DNA of 45,958 bases from Lachnospiraceae bacterium (GCA_022776445.1 JALFHZ010000189.1:1-45958), one strand, 5' to 3'. Shown: positions 33,588-42,534, counted from the stretch's first letter. The notes: a model not told the origin generated them from the letters alone. Numbers and translations: made by a program.

Positions 33588-34190
33588 TGGGATCCCAGAA
33601 GCGGCAGAAAGGGGGAACGGACGAATCAGCTGGTACAGACAGTGGATTTGCCGGCTACACTGCTCGAATATTTTGGGCAACCGTTGCCGGTGGACATGGA
33701 AGGGCGTTCACTGCGTCCTGTAATAGAGGGGGATCAAGCCATTCGTGAAGGAGCTTTGTTTGGAATTTTTGGTGGCCAGATCTGCTGTACAGACGGAAAG
33801 TGGGTTTATATGAGAAGCCCTGTTCTAAGTAACCAGCCGCGCTATGAATATACTTTGATGCCCACACGCCATGGTGGAAGGAGAGCATTTATCAACCATG
33901 AAATTTTACGTTCCATGAAACTTCATCAGTCGTTTCCTTTTACAAAAGGAATTCCAGTATTGAAACTGGAAAGCACAAATTATATTTCACAGGCAGATTA
34001 TCCGACTTTGATGTTTTGTATACAAAAGGATCCGGAGGAGCAATATCCGGTGAAAGATACAGAGCAGGAAAAGAGAATGCTGGAATTGATGAAAAAAATG
34101 ATGTTGGAAAATGCCTGCCCGGAGGAGCAGTTTATCAGGATGGGAATAGATAATAACAGCAGGGACGAATATGCCGGGACGGATCTTTGA
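33564..34190 (+). pseudogene. 5'-truncated sulfatase
   Basis: From about 33564 the frame reads as the C-terminal part of a type I sulfatase/phosphatase: IPLFIWDPRSG, TNQLVQTVDLPATLLEYFG and DMEGRSLRPVIEG, followed by a C-terminal subdomain to residue DEYAGTDL. The N-terminal half, with the formylglycine Cys/Ser-x-Pro-x-Arg and the metal-binding Asp residues, is missing, so no activity is expected. The frame remains open for about 200 codons and extends upstream to ATG 33462 through unrelated sequence. A 12-bp tandem duplication lies at the junction. The loss therefore looks recent. Confidence 0.75.
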
Positions 34191-34278
34191 TCCGGCAACT
34201 GGTCTGATATTGAATTTTTGTCGGAAGCGCAGTGTATCCAATACGGGCATCTGCCTTCCTTTTTTCGCAACAAAAAAA

Positions 34279-34350
34279 TGCGTCTGATAGGAATCGAACC
34301 TACGCACGCGGCTCCGGAGGCCACTGCTCTATCCACTGAGCTACAGACGC
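34279..34350 (-). tRNA. tRNA-Arg (anticodon CCG)
   Basis: The minus strand folds into a 72-nt cloverleaf: acceptor GCGTCTG/CAGACGC, D-arm GCTC/GAGC, anticodon stem GTGGC/GCCGC with loop CTCCGGA (anticodon CCG, reading CGG), T-loop TTCGATT and discriminator A. CCA is not encoded; a run of T follows directly and would end transcription. Confidence 0.96.
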
Positions 34351-34454
34351 ATCTCCATTATATTACTATACTTTTTTAGAATTTGCAAGAGGGATTTCTT
34401 GATTTTTTATGGTTATTTTGCTATGATAGGACATAAACAGCAGAGGAGGACCTG

Positions 34455-35336
34455 ATGATGAGAGAACATTCCAGATACCAGCGGAATGGTCGGGAGACGG
34501 ATGGACATAAGCATCTTCTTCCGGTCGTGATCATACCGCTTGTGGTTATTATATTGATGATTGTTATTGTAGTTGTGGATCGCGGCAGGAAGGATGGAAA
34601 GACCACGGATGCTGAGCCGATACCGCCATCTATGACAGAAACAGAACAGATACCGGCAGATTCTGCACAGGAGGAGACGGCAGGAGCGGATTCACCTGAG
34701 ACGGAGGAGGGCATAGAGGAAACCATGGCGGCAAATCTGCAGAAGGATGAAGTCCCGGAGATTCTGTCGTTAATGGAGACCTATTTCCGTGCGCGTGCTG
34801 CGGGGGATGCAGAGACGATGAACCAGCTGTATGGGATTTCCGGGCTGTCGGTATCAGCGCTGGAAGCAGAGAAGACCCGCATGAGAAGCAATTCCAAGTA
34901 TGTGCGAGGGTTTGAAAATATAACGACATATGTGAAGGATGGTCTGGAAGCGGATTCCTGGCTTGTGTATACCACCTGTGATATTCGTTTTCATTCAGTA
35001 GAGACGGCAGCACCCATGATCATGTGGTGCTATGTGACGAAAGATGCAGAGGGCAATTACCGGATTCTGGATCAGGATGAGCTGTCTCCGGAGATGCAGC
35101 GCTATGTTGATGAGATGAATCGTACGGAAGAGGTGCGCAGTCTTGCATCGGATGTGAATGGAAGATTAAAAGATGCTCTGATGACAGATGAAGATCTGAA
35201 TGAGGTTTATGGTATTCTGCGTGATGGCTCGCCGGTTTATCAGCAGGAGAATGAAACAGATGCGGTCCAGATTCTGGAAACGCAAGCAGAGGCAGAGATG
35301 CAAGCAGAGGCAGAGACGCAAGCGGAAGCGCAGTAG
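34455..35336 (+). CDS. Membrane-anchored protein of unknown function
   Basis: A 293-residue protein I do not recognise. A basic N-terminus is followed by one membrane span at about residues 22-43, then an acidic low-complexity linker to about 98. A globular domain at about 98-225 (ILSLMETYFRARAAGDAETM, later SWLVYTTCDIRF and PMIMWCYVTKDAEGNYRILDQ) resembles NTF2-like stress or accessory domains of exported proteins. The C-terminal tail is built of QAEAE/TQAEA repeats. Topology is probably N-in with the domain outside the cell. AGGAGG precedes ATG 34455. It lies 25 bases before queA and may be co-transcribed. Confidence 0.7.
   Translation: MMREHSRYQRNGRETDGHKHLLPVVIIPLVVIILMIVIVVVDRGRKDGKTTDAEPIPPSMTETEQIPADSAQEETAGADSPETEEGIEETMAANLQKDEVPEILSLMETYFRARAAGDAETMNQLYGISGLSVSALEAEKTRMRSNSKYVRGFENITTYVKDGLEADSWLVYTTCDIRFHSVETAAPMIMWCYVTKDAEGNYRILDQDELSPEMQRYVDEMNRTEEVRSLASDVNGRLKDALMTDEDLNEVYGILRDGSPVYQQENETDAVQILETQAEAEMQAEAETQAEAQ
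35278..35334 (+). repeat. Short coding repeats (QAEAE units)
   Basis: Imperfect 18-base units containing GCAAGCAGAGGCAGAGA are repeated about three times at the 3' end of the anchored-protein gene. They encode ETQAEAE, MQAEAE and TQAEAQ. The number of units may vary by slippage. Confidence 0.6.
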
Positions 35337-35361
35337 TTGGAAGTAAGAGAATTTTGAGGTT

Positions 35362-36402
35362 ATGATGATGAATGTAAAAGATTTTTATTTCGATTTACCG
35401 CAGGAGCTGATTGCTCAGGATCCGCTGGAGGATCGTTCTTCCTCCCGGCTTCTGGTGATGGACAAGCACACGGGTGAGATTGAGCATCGGGTATTCCGCG
35501 ATATTGTGGATTATCTTCGGCCGGGGGACTGTCTGGTGATCAATGATACGAAAGTAATTCCGGCCCGTCTTTTCGGCGTGAAGGAGGATACGCACGCAAA
35601 GATCGAGGTGCTCTTGCTGAAGCGTCGTGAGAATGATATCTGGGAGACGCTGGTGAAGCCAGGCAAGAAGTGCAGACCGGGTACGGTGATTGTGTTTGGA
35701 GACGGGTTATTGAAGGGAACGGTAGTGGATGTGGTAGACGAGGGGAATCGTCTGATTCAGTTTTCCTATGAGGGGATTTTTGAAGAGATTCTGGATCAGC
35801 TTGGACAGATGCCTCTGCCTCCTTACATCACGCACCAGCTTCAGGATAAGAACCGCTATCAGACGGTGTATGCAAAACATGACGGATCAGCGGCGGCCCC
35901 CACGGCGGGACTGCATTTTACAAAAGAGCTTCTGCAGCAGATTCAGGACATGGGTGTGAAGATTGCGCATGTGACACTTCATGTCGGGCTGGGAACGTTT
36001 CGGCCGGTGAAAGTGGAAAATATTCTGGATCATCATATGCATTCGGAATTCTATATGGTGGAAGAGGAAGAAGCAAAGAAGATCAATGACACGAAGGCAT
36101 CCGGAGGTCGGGTAATCTGTGTTGGAACGACCAGTTGTCGGACCATTGAATCTGCAGCCGGAGAAGATGGAATTCTGAAAGCCGGAAGCGGATGGACGGA
36201 GATTTTTATTTATCCGGGATATCATTTTAAAATTCTGGACTGCCTGATTACCAATTTCCATCTTCCGGAATCCACGCTGGTCATGCTGGTGTCCGCGCTG
36301 GCCGGAAGAGAGCATGTTCTTCATGCATATGAAGAAGCGATCAAAGAGCGGTATCGTTTCTTTTCCTTTGGAGATGCATGTTTTTTTACCGATCTGCATT
36401 GA
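35362..36402 (+). CDS. queA: S-adenosylmethionine:tRNA ribosyltransferase-isomerase
   Basis: The cytosolic enzyme that transfers and isomerises ribose from S-adenosylmethionine to preQ1 at the wobble base of tRNAs, making epoxyqueuosine. It has 346 residues, the normal length. Conserved stretches are [55 protein letters not shown] and [19 protein letters not shown]. No tgt or ruv genes are adjacent, unlike in many Firmicutes. AATTTTGAGG precedes the start; ATGATGATG allows three adjacent starts, of which the first is taken. Confidence 0.97.
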   Translation: MMMNVKDFYFDLPQELIAQDPLEDRSSSRLLVMDKHTGEIEHRVFRDIVDYLRPGDCLVINDTKVIPARLFGVKEDTHAKIEVLLLKRRENDIWETLVKPGKKCRPGTVIVFGDGLLKGTVVDVVDEGNRLIQFSYEGIFEEILDQLGQMPLPPYITHQLQDKNRYQTVYAKHDGSAAAPTAGLHFTKELLQQIQDMGVKIAHVTLHVGLGTFRPVKVENILDHHMHSEFYMVEEEEAKKINDTKASGGRVICVGTTSCRTIESAAGEDGILKAGSGWTEIFIYPGYHFKILDCLITNFHLPESTLVMLVSALAGREHVLHAYEEAIKERYRFFSFGDACFFTDLH

Positions 36403-36429
36403 TGAGGAAGGACTTATGAATATTGTCAG

Positions 36430-36463
36430 GAACCGGTACCTGTGTGCCGGTTCGTTCTGTTTT
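36430..36463 (+). terminator. Terminator after queA
   Basis: GAACCGGTAC (36430-36439) pairs with GTGCCGGTTC (36444-36453) around CTGT, 10 bp with one T-G pair, followed by GTTCTGTTTT. Confidence 0.7.
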
Positions 36464-36484
36464 GGGAAGTTTCTGCAATAGGGA

Positions 36485-36514
36485 TTGCACCCGAAACGCC
36501 TGTTATGTTACAAT
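36485..36514 (+). promoter_or_regulatory. rluF promoter (TTGCAC-18-TACAAT)
   Basis: -35 TTGCAC at 36485-36490, an 18-base spacer and -10 TACAAT at 36509-36514, about 45 bases before the ribosome binding site AGGAGG. It probably also serves ligA and metA. Confidence 0.6.
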
Positions 36515-36568
36515 AAAAGGTATGGAAAAAGCAGAGCGGAAATCTGCTTGCAGGAGGAAAACAGGGAT

Positions 36569-37348
36569 ATGGAAGCGACCCGTTTAAATAAATATCTGAG
36601 TGAACAGGGAATCTGCTCCCGAAGAGAGGCAGATCGTCTGATTGAAGCTGGAAAAGTGATGATCGACGGCCGGCCGGCCGGAATGGGAGAGAAAGTGACC
36701 GGTGACGAGACGATTATCTGTGACGGAAAACCGGTGGGAAAGGCAGCCGGAGGCAAGAAGATCCGGCCGGTACTTCTGGTGGTCAACAAGCCGCGCGGTG
36801 TTGTATGTACGACTTCGGATAAGGATCGTGCGCCGAATGTACTGGATCTGATCCAGTATCCGACCCGGGTTTATCCGGTGGGGCGTCTGGACAAGGATTC
36901 GGAAGGTCTTCTATTGATGACGAATCAGGGAGAACTTGCCAATCAGATCATTCATGCGGGTAATCTGCATGAGAAGGAGTATCTGGTGACGGTGGATCAG
37001 CCATTTAACGCTGCATTTATTAAGCGAATGCGGGAAGGCGTGGAACTGAAGGAGCTGGGAGTTACGACACGGCCATGCCAGGTGGAGGCGACCGGGCCAA
37101 AGTCATTCCGGATCATTCTGACACAGGGATTGAACCGTCAGATCCGGCGCATGTGCGGGGAACTGGGCTACCGTGTCGTGACGCTGAAACGAATCCGCAT
37201 TATGAATATTCATCTGGGTAAACTGAATACCGGAGATTTTCGGAAAGCGACTCCGAAAGAACTGGAAGAGCTGGAGCGTCAGCTGGAGCTGGCGCGGGAA
37301 GCACGGGAAGCTGAGCAGGAAGCATCGGGAGAGGATGTGCTTGACTGA
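36569..37348 (+). CDS. rluF: Pseudouridine synthase, RluF-like (RsuA/RluB family)
   Basis: A 259-residue rRNA pseudouridine synthase of the RsuA/RluB/RluE/RluF family. Residues 1-45 are an S4 RNA-binding domain (LNKYLSEQGICSRREADRLI). The catalytic domain has VNKPRGVVCTT and GRLDKDSEG (105-113) with nucleophile Asp108, then GLNRQIRRMCGELGYRV. These features fit RluF, which modifies U2604 of 23S rRNA in E. coli, but the exact site here is inferred. The charged C-terminal tail from about 226 (EELERQLELAREAREAEQE) is a short helix beyond the core. ATG 36569 follows AGGAGG. ligA begins 48 bases later. Confidence 0.88.
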   Translation: MEATRLNKYLSEQGICSRREADRLIEAGKVMIDGRPAGMGEKVTGDETIICDGKPVGKAAGGKKIRPVLLVVNKPRGVVCTTSDKDRAPNVLDLIQYPTRVYPVGRLDKDSEGLLLMTNQGELANQIIHAGNLHEKEYLVTVDQPFNAAFIKRMREGVELKELGVTTRPCQVEATGPKSFRIILTQGLNRQIRRMCGELGYRVVTLKRIRIMNIHLGKLNTGDFRKATPKELEELERQLELAREAREAEQEASGEDVLD

Positions 37349-37396
37349 GCAGACTCCGGAGTCGGAGACCCGGTATAGAACAGGAGTATGGAATAT

Positions 37397-39415
37397 ATGG
37401 AACAGGGAAAAGAGAATAAACTGCAGCGCATGAAAGAACTGTCTGCAGTTCTTCTGGAGGCATCAAAGGCCTATTATCAGGAAAGCCGGGAGATTATGAG
37501 CAATTTTGAATATGACCGGCTGTATGATGAGCTTCTGCAACTGGAGCGGGAGACGGGAACTGTACTGGCAGGCAGCCCGACTCAGAAGGTCGGTTACGAA
37601 ATCCTGAGTGAGCTGCCGAAAGAGGCGCATGAATCACCGATGCTTTCTCTGGATAAGACGAAGGAAGTTGCCGTCTTGCAGGACTGGCTCGGAAACCAGA
37701 AGGGTCTGCTGTCCTGGAAACTGGACGGTTTGACGATTGTGCTGACTTATGAGGGCGGCGAACTGGTCAAGGCAGTTACCCGCGGAAATGGAGAGATTGG
37801 CGAGGTGATTACCAACAATGCCAGAGTTTTTGCCAATATCCCATTGCGCATTCCGTTTCAGGGACAGTTGATTCTGCGCGGTGAGGCAGTGATCAAATAT
37901 TCGGATTTTGCCCGTATCAATGAAGAGATTGAAGACGTGGATGCCAGATACAAGAACCCGCGTAATCTGTGCAGCGGTTCGGTGCGTCAGCTGAACAATC
38001 AGATCACAGCGCAGCGAAATGTAAATTTTGAAGCTTTCATGCTGGTTCGGGCAGAAGGTGCGGCGGAGGATGGAAGCGACGGTACCGACCGGGGACAGTT
38101 TTTCAATTCTCGCAGAGCGCAGTTTGAATGGCTGAAGACGCAGGGATTTGATGTGGTGGAATACCATGAAGTGACCAGAGAAACGCTTCCGGAGACGGTC
38201 AGTCATTTTGCCGAAGCCATTCAGACTTATGATATTCCCTCGGACGGTCTGGTGCTGCTGATGGATGATATCGCTTATGGAGAATCACTGGGCCGCACGG
38301 CGAAATTCCCGCGCAATTCCATTGCATTTAAATGGGCAGATGAGATTCGTGAAACGCATCTGCAGGAGATCGAATGGAGTGCCTCCCGTACCGGTCTGAT
38401 TAATCCGGTGGCGATTTTTGAACCGGTGGAGCTGGAAGGAACGACCGTGAGCCGTGCCAGTGTTCACAATATCAGCATTATGGAGGCGTTGGAACTGGGT
38501 GCGGGGGATACGATTACCGTATATAAAGCCAATATGATAATACCGCAGATTGCGGAAAATCTGACACGCAGCGGAAGTATTGAGATTCCGAAAATCTGTC
38601 CGGTCTGCGGCGGAATGACGGAGATTCGTCAGATGAACGATGTGAAATCTCTGTACTGTACCAATCCGGACTGTCAGGCGAAGAAGATCAAGAGCTTCGC
38701 GCTTCTGGTGAGCCGGGATGCCCTGAATATCGACGGGCTTTCGGAAGCTACACTGGAAAAATTCATTGCGGCAGGTTTTATTCACAGCTATGCGGATATG
38801 TTTCATCTGGATCGTCATCGGGAAGCGATCATCAGCATGGAAGGTTTCGGGCAGAAATCCTATGACAATCTGATTGCGGCTGTAAAAAAGGCTTCCGATA
38901 CGACGCTTCCGCGGGTGATTTTCGGACTGGGCATCACCGGGATCGGGCTGGCGAATGCCAAGATGTTGTGTCGGGAATTCCATTCGGATTTTGAACGAAT
39001 GCGCCATGCATCGAAAGAGGAACTGACCGCTGTTGACGGGATCGGTGCAGTGCTGGCCGATGCCTGGATTGCCTATTTTGCATCAGAGAAGAACAGAGAG
39101 CAGACGGATGCGCTGCTGGCGGAACTGACGATTGAACAGGAAGAAGAAAGTCAGGAAGAAGCGATCTTTGCGGGAATGACGTTTGTGATTACCGGTTCCG
39201 TGGAGCATTTTGCAAACCGTAAGGAACTGCAGGCTGTGATTGAGGCGCGCGGCGGCAAAGCGACGGGCTCAGTAACTGCGAAAACTACGTACCTGATTAA
39301 TAACGATGTGACGTCGAATTCATCGAAAAATAAAAAAGCAAAAGAACTGGGGATACCGATTCTGTCGGAGGAGGATTTCCTGAAACTGTTAGGGGGAGAT
39401 AGCTATGCCAATTAA
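37397..39415 (+). CDS. ligA: NAD-dependent DNA ligase
   Basis: The replicative ligase, 672 residues, full length. It seals nicks using NAD+. The adenylation domain has Lys108 in WKLDGLT (KxDG motif); the OB-fold follows. A four-Cys zinc finger (CPVCGG, then CTNPDC), helix-hairpin-helix repeats (NIDGLSEATLEKFIAAG and GLGITGIGLANAKML) and a C-terminal BRCT domain (AGMTFVITGSVEHFANRKEL) complete it. ATG 37397 is preferred because AGGAG lies ten bases upstream, whereas the ATG at 37388 is almost adjacent to it. The 3' end overlaps metA by 11 bases. Confidence 0.97.
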   Translation: MEQGKENKLQRMKELSAVLLEASKAYYQESREIMSNFEYDRLYDELLQLERETGTVLAGSPTQKVGYEILSELPKEAHESPMLSLDKTKEVAVLQDWLGNQKGLLSWKLDGLTIVLTYEGGELVKAVTRGNGEIGEVITNNARVFANIPLRIPFQGQLILRGEAVIKYSDFARINEEIEDVDARYKNPRNLCSGSVRQLNNQITAQRNVNFEAFMLVRAEGAAEDGSDGTDRGQFFNSRRAQFEWLKTQGFDVVEYHEVTRETLPETVSHFAEAIQTYDIPSDGLVLLMDDIAYGESLGRTAKFPRNSIAFKWADEIRETHLQEIEWSASRTGLINPVAIFEPVELEGTTVSRASVHNISIMEALELGAGDTITVYKANMIIPQIAENLTRSGSIEIPKICPVCGGMTEIRQMNDVKSLYCTNPDCQAKKIKSFALLVSRDALNIDGLSEATLEKFIAAGFIHSYADMFHLDRHREAIISMEGFGQKSYDNLIAAVKKASDTTLPRVIFGLGITGIGLANAKMLCREFHSDFERMRHASKEELTAVDGIGAVLADAWIAYFASEKNREQTDALLAELTIEQEEESQEEAIFAGMTFVITGSVEHFANRKELQAVIEARGGKATGSVTAKTTYLINNDVTSNSSKNKKAKELGIPILSEEDFLKLLGGDSYAN

Positions 39416-40325
39416 AGTACAAAATGATCTGCCTGCCAGATCGATACTGGAATCAGAGAATATTTTCGTAATGGATGAGGATCGTGCTTTAAGCCAGGAT
39501 ATCCGTCCGCTTCAGATCCTGATTCTGAATCTGATGCCGATCAAGGAAGACACGGAAACTCAGCTGCTGCGTGCGCTGTCCAATACACCGCTGCAGGTGG
39601 ACTGCTCGTTCCTGATGCTGTCCACACATGTGTCCAAGAATACATCTGCCAGCCATATCAACAAATTTTATCTGACATTTGATGAGATCCGCAGGCAGAA
39701 ATGGGATGGAATGATCATCACCGGGGCACCGGTGGAGCTGATGGAATATGAAGAGGTAACCTACTGGGAAGAACTGAAGAAGATCATGGAGTGGAGCAAG
39801 ACACATGTGCATTCCACATTGCATATCTGCTGGGGAGCGCAGGCAGCCCTGTATTACCACTACGGTATTCCGAAATATAAGCGTGACAAAAAGCTGTCCG
39901 GCATTTACAGGCATAAAGTGCTCCATCACAAGGTGCCGCTGGTACGCGGAATGGATGATTATGTAATGGCTCCGCATTCCCGCAATACGGAGGTGCACAA
40001 GGAAGATATTCTGAAGCATCCCGAACTGAAGCTTTTGATCGAATCGGATGAGGCGGGGATTTTCCTCGTGATGAAGGAGGATGGAAGCCAGATCTTTCTG
40101 CAGGGGCATCCGGAGTACGACCGCATGACGCTGAACAACGAGTATCACCGGGATCTGAAGAAAGGACTGAATCCGGAGCTGCCGTGTAATTATTACGAAG
40201 ATAATGATCCGTTTAACCGTCCGATTCTGAGCTGGCGGAACGTATCCAATACGCTTTATGCAAACTGGCTGAATTATTACGTTTACCAGACGACAGATTA
40301 TATTCTGGAGCCGGATCAGGAATAG
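39405..40325 (+). CDS. metA: Homoserine O-acetyltransferase (MetA)
   Basis: A 306-residue MetA that acylates L-homoserine, the entry step of methionine synthesis. Nucleophile Cys142 lies in HICWGAQAALY, with His235 and Glu237 in QGHPEYD. Residue 111 is Glu (ITGAPVELMEY); in this family Glu111 selects acetyl-CoA and Gly111 succinyl-CoA, so the acetyl form is inferred. It is translationally coupled to ligA (11-base overlap, GGGGGAG inside ligA). No SAM riboswitch or T-box is seen before it. The hairpin after the stop may terminate it. Confidence 0.95.
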   Translation: MPIKVQNDLPARSILESENIFVMDEDRALSQDIRPLQILILNLMPIKEDTETQLLRALSNTPLQVDCSFLMLSTHVSKNTSASHINKFYLTFDEIRRQKWDGMIITGAPVELMEYEEVTYWEELKKIMEWSKTHVHSTLHICWGAQAALYYHYGIPKYKRDKKLSGIYRHKVLHHKVPLVRGMDDYVMAPHSRNTEVHKEDILKHPELKLLIESDEAGIFLVMKEDGSQIFLQGHPEYDRMTLNNEYHRDLKKGLNPELPCNYYEDNDPFNRPILSWRNVSNTLYANWLNYYVYQTTDYILEPDQE

Positions 40326-40376
40326 GCCGGGAAACCGCAGCAATATGCCCGATATGGTGTTGAAATCAATAGATGT

Positions 40377-40416
40377 AGGACCTATGAGATCTGTCCGGGA
40401 CAGTTTCACAGGTCCT
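40377..40416 (+). other. Branched hairpin after metA
   Basis: AGGACCT (40377-40383) pairs with AGGTCCT (40410-40416) and encloses an inner stem CTGTC/GACAG (40391-40403). No T tract follows. It lies at the junction between metA and a decayed permease. Confidence 0.45.
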
Positions 40417-40439
40417 TATATAGTTACAATGCCCCCAGT

Positions 40440-40992
40440 TTTGACAGACTTCTCAAAATTTGATTTTAAAGGAAAAAATATAATTCTGACCGTGGTATTA
40501 TCATTCCTGGTACTGCCGCTGGAAAGTATTTTGCTGTCTCTGTTTTTCATTGTCAATAAGCTGGGATGGATTGACTCTTATCTGGCGCTGATTATTCCGT
40601 TTATTGTGAAATGCTTTGATGTGTATCTGTTCCGTCAGTTCTTTCTGGATATTCCGGATGATTTGATTGAAGCCGCAGAAATTGACGGAGCGGGACCATT
40701 TAAGATTTTTATGCAGGTTGTGATGCCAATTTCAAAACCGGTTTTTGCAACCGTATTTATTCTCGATTATGTGGCATACTGGTCAGATTTTATGTGGCCG
40801 CTTCTGGTCATTACAGATGCCGGAAAGCGAACAGTACAGCTGGGAATTCAGACGTTTTTTACAGAGCCGCCGGTGTATTACGGTCCGATTATGGCAGCGC
40901 TGACCATTGCTTCCCTGCCAATGATTATCCTGTTTCTGTTTTTGCAGAAGTATTATGTTCAGGGAATTTCAACCAGTGGAATCAAGGGATGA
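40440..40992 (+). pseudogene. 5'-truncated sugar ABC permease (MalG family)
   Basis: From about 40440 the frame reads as the C-terminal two thirds of a MalG-type carbohydrate ABC permease: KFDFKGKNIILTVVLSFLV, then FDVYLFRQFFLDIPDDLIEA and the EAA loop EAAEIDGAGPFKIF, and the usual C-terminus YVQGISTSGIKG. The first about 90 residues with TM1 and TM2 are missing; the frame extends upstream to ATG 40345 through unrelated sequence that carries the post-metA hairpin. No partner permease, ATPase or binding protein is nearby. It is a non-functional remnant, still open to its natural stop. Confidence 0.8.
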
Positions 40993-41002
40993 TGTAACAA
41001 TC

Positions 41003-41050
41003 AAATACCGCATGGATCATATCAAAAATGGTATGAGCCATGCGGTATTT
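41003..41050. terminator. Strong bidirectional terminator
   Basis: AAATACCGCATGG (41003-41015) pairs with CCATGCGGTATTT (41038-41050). After one A-G mismatch the stem continues with TCATATC/GGTATGA around the loop AAAAAT. T runs flank it on both strands. It serves the permease remnant and the converging ZIP gene, whose stop lies at 41053. Confidence 0.85.
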
Positions 41051-41052
41051 TT

Positions 41053-41925
41053 TCAGGAATAGATAATCATCAACCCGGCCAACATCCCCATAATCGTGGA
41101 GAATGCCGGCAGTTTGCTGCGGTACATCAGAATTGCCTGCGGAAGGATTTCTCCGAAGACAACATACAGCATGGCGCCGCTGGCGAAGCCGAGACTCAGT
41201 GCCAGTCCCAGAGTTCCGATATCTCCAAGCAGGTAGCCAAGCAGTGCACCGATGATGGTAGGAATGCCGGTTGATGCAGTGATCAGAACGGCCTGAAGTT
41301 TGCTCATGCCTCCGCTGATCAGCGGAACAGATACTGCCATGCCTTCCGGAATATTGTGCAGTCCGATCAGAATTGACAGGATCAGTGCGGCATTTCCCAT
41401 AACACCGTTGTTGCTGGCGTAGGAGGCACCGATGGTCATGCCTTCCGGCACGTTGTGCAGAGCGATGGCGGCTGCCATCACAATGCCTGCGATAAACAGT
41501 GCGAATTTATTATCATTTTTGGCATAGTGCTGCTGCAGATGGTCGCTGTGAATCAGTTCATTCAGGTCATCAGCAGTTTTGGGATGATCCGCGTTGATAT
41601 GCGGAACCTCCGGGTTGGTTTTCTGGTCGATCAGATAGTTCAGTAAAAAGATGACCATGACGCCGAATGCAATGGAAAAAATGATTGTCATGATGCCGAT
41701 GTCCGTTTTGATGGCTTCGGTGATCAGATCAAAGCAGACAACACTCAGCATGACTCCTCCGGCAAAGCTGAGAAGGAGGCTGACGGTCCTGTTGGAATCT
41801 TTTTGCAGAAGCGCTCCGATGACACCGCCCAGACCGGTACCAACCACACCGGCCAGTGTGGTTGTGATGATTAAGGTTTCTATGACTCCCGTAATAATCC
41901 CTCCGTTTCGTATGTATAGATACAA
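41053..41925 (-). CDS. ZIP-family metal transporter
   Basis: A ZIP permease with eight predicted spans, importing zinc or another divalent metal. Metal-site motifs are ALHNVPEGM and GLHNIPEGM (His157 and His190 in this numbering), with a His-rich cytoplasmic loop HSDHLQQH between the third and fourth spans. The start is uncertain. The only upstream canonical codon is TTG 41925, but the sole good ribosome binding site, GGAGGG (41904-41899), lies inside this frame, and no ATG, GTG or TTG follows at a proper distance. ATT 41895 or ACG 41892 are candidates. The predicted promoter would leave TTG 41925 nearly leaderless. Confidence 0.9.
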   Translation of the reverse strand: MYLYIRNGGIITGVIETLIITTTLAGVVGTGLGGVIGALLQKDSNRTVSLLLSFAGGVMLSVVCFDLITEAIKTDIGIMTIIFSIAFGVMVIFLLNYLIDQKTNPEVPHINADHPKTADDLNELIHSDHLQQHYAKNDNKFALFIAGIVMAAAIALHNVPEGMTIGASYASNNGVMGNAALILSILIGLHNIPEGMAVSVPLISGGMSKLQAVLITASTGIPTIIGALLGYLLGDIGTLGLALSLGFASGAMLYVVFGEILPQAILMYRSKLPAFSTIMGMLAGLMIIYS

Positions 41926-41938
41926 TTTTCGATATGTT

Positions 41939-41967
41939 ATTATAGTCTTATTGAGAAAAAAAGTCTA
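41939..41967 (-). promoter_or_regulatory. ZIP gene promoter (TAGACT-17-TATAAT)
   Basis: On the minus strand the -35 TAGACT is at 41967-41962 and the -10 TATAAT at 41944-41939 with 17 bases between. Transcription would start near 41932, only a few bases before the TTG at 41925. Confidence 0.5.
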
Positions 41968-41992
41968 TTTATTTCGACAAAAATTGTGATTC

Positions 41993-42021
41993 TTGTTTTT
42001 GATTATGAAAAGCGGTATAAT
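41993..42021 (+). promoter_or_regulatory. Promoter of the mbh/mrp operon (TTGTTT-17-TATAAT)
   Basis: -35 TTGTTT at 41993-41998 and -10 TATAAT at 42016-42021 with 17 bases between, about 37 bases before the first ATG at 42058. Confidence 0.65.
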
Positions 42022-42057
42022 GGACATCAAATTCGTTTGGGGAAAGGGGGAGGCTGT

Positions 42058-42534
42058 ATGTTTATTTTGATGTTTGTACTGTGGCTGATTCTGAATGGAA
42101 AAGTCACTCTGGAAATCTGTATATTCGGTCTTTGTATTTCAACAGCTCTTTTCTGGTTTATGTGCAGGTTTATGGATTATAGTGTGAAGAAGGAGCTGCG
42201 TCTGTTTCGAAGAATTCCCTTTTTGATCCGATACGGGGCGGTGCTGGTGGAGGAGATCGTGAAAGCGAACGTTGCCGTTTTGAGAATCATAGTATCTCCG
42301 GAACTGCAGCCGGAGCCGGCGGTGGTCTATTTTGACACGGAACTGAGAACCGGGCTTGCGAAGGTACTGCTGGCCAATTCCATCACGCTGACACCGGGAA
42401 CCATCACGGTATCCGTGGAGGGCAGCCGGTTCTGCGTGCATTGTCTGGATCGTGAGCTTGCGGACGGCATTGAGGATTCCGTATTTGTGAAAATGCTGGA
42501 AGAAATGGAAGCAGAGGAGGCGCAGTGGAAATGA
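42058..42534 (+). CDS. mnhE: Mrp/Mbh antiporter subunit E (MnhE/MbhA)
   Basis: First gene of a multi-subunit membrane complex that exchanges Na+ for H+. The 158-residue MnhE-type protein has two spans at the N-terminus (MFILMFVLWLILNG and the following) and a soluble C-terminal part with VVYFDTELRTGLAKVLLANSITLTPGT, the family hallmark. ATG 42058 lies seven bases after GGGGGAGG; the open frame upstream is non-coding leader. It overlaps the next gene by four bases (ATGA). The gene order that follows equals mbhA to mbhH of archaeal-type complexes. Confidence 0.93.
   Translation: MFILMFVLWLILNGKVTLEICIFGLCISTALFWFMCRFMDYSVKKELRLFRRIPFLIRYGAVLVEEIVKANVAVLRIIVSPELQPEPAVVYFDTELRTGLAKVLLANSITLTPGTITVSVEGSRFCVHCLDRELADGIEDSVFVKMLEEMEAEEAQWK

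Noticed and set aside
39300-39410. SAM riboswitch or T-box before metA
   Set aside because: The metA start lies inside ligA and no conserved riboswitch or T-box core is visible upstream.
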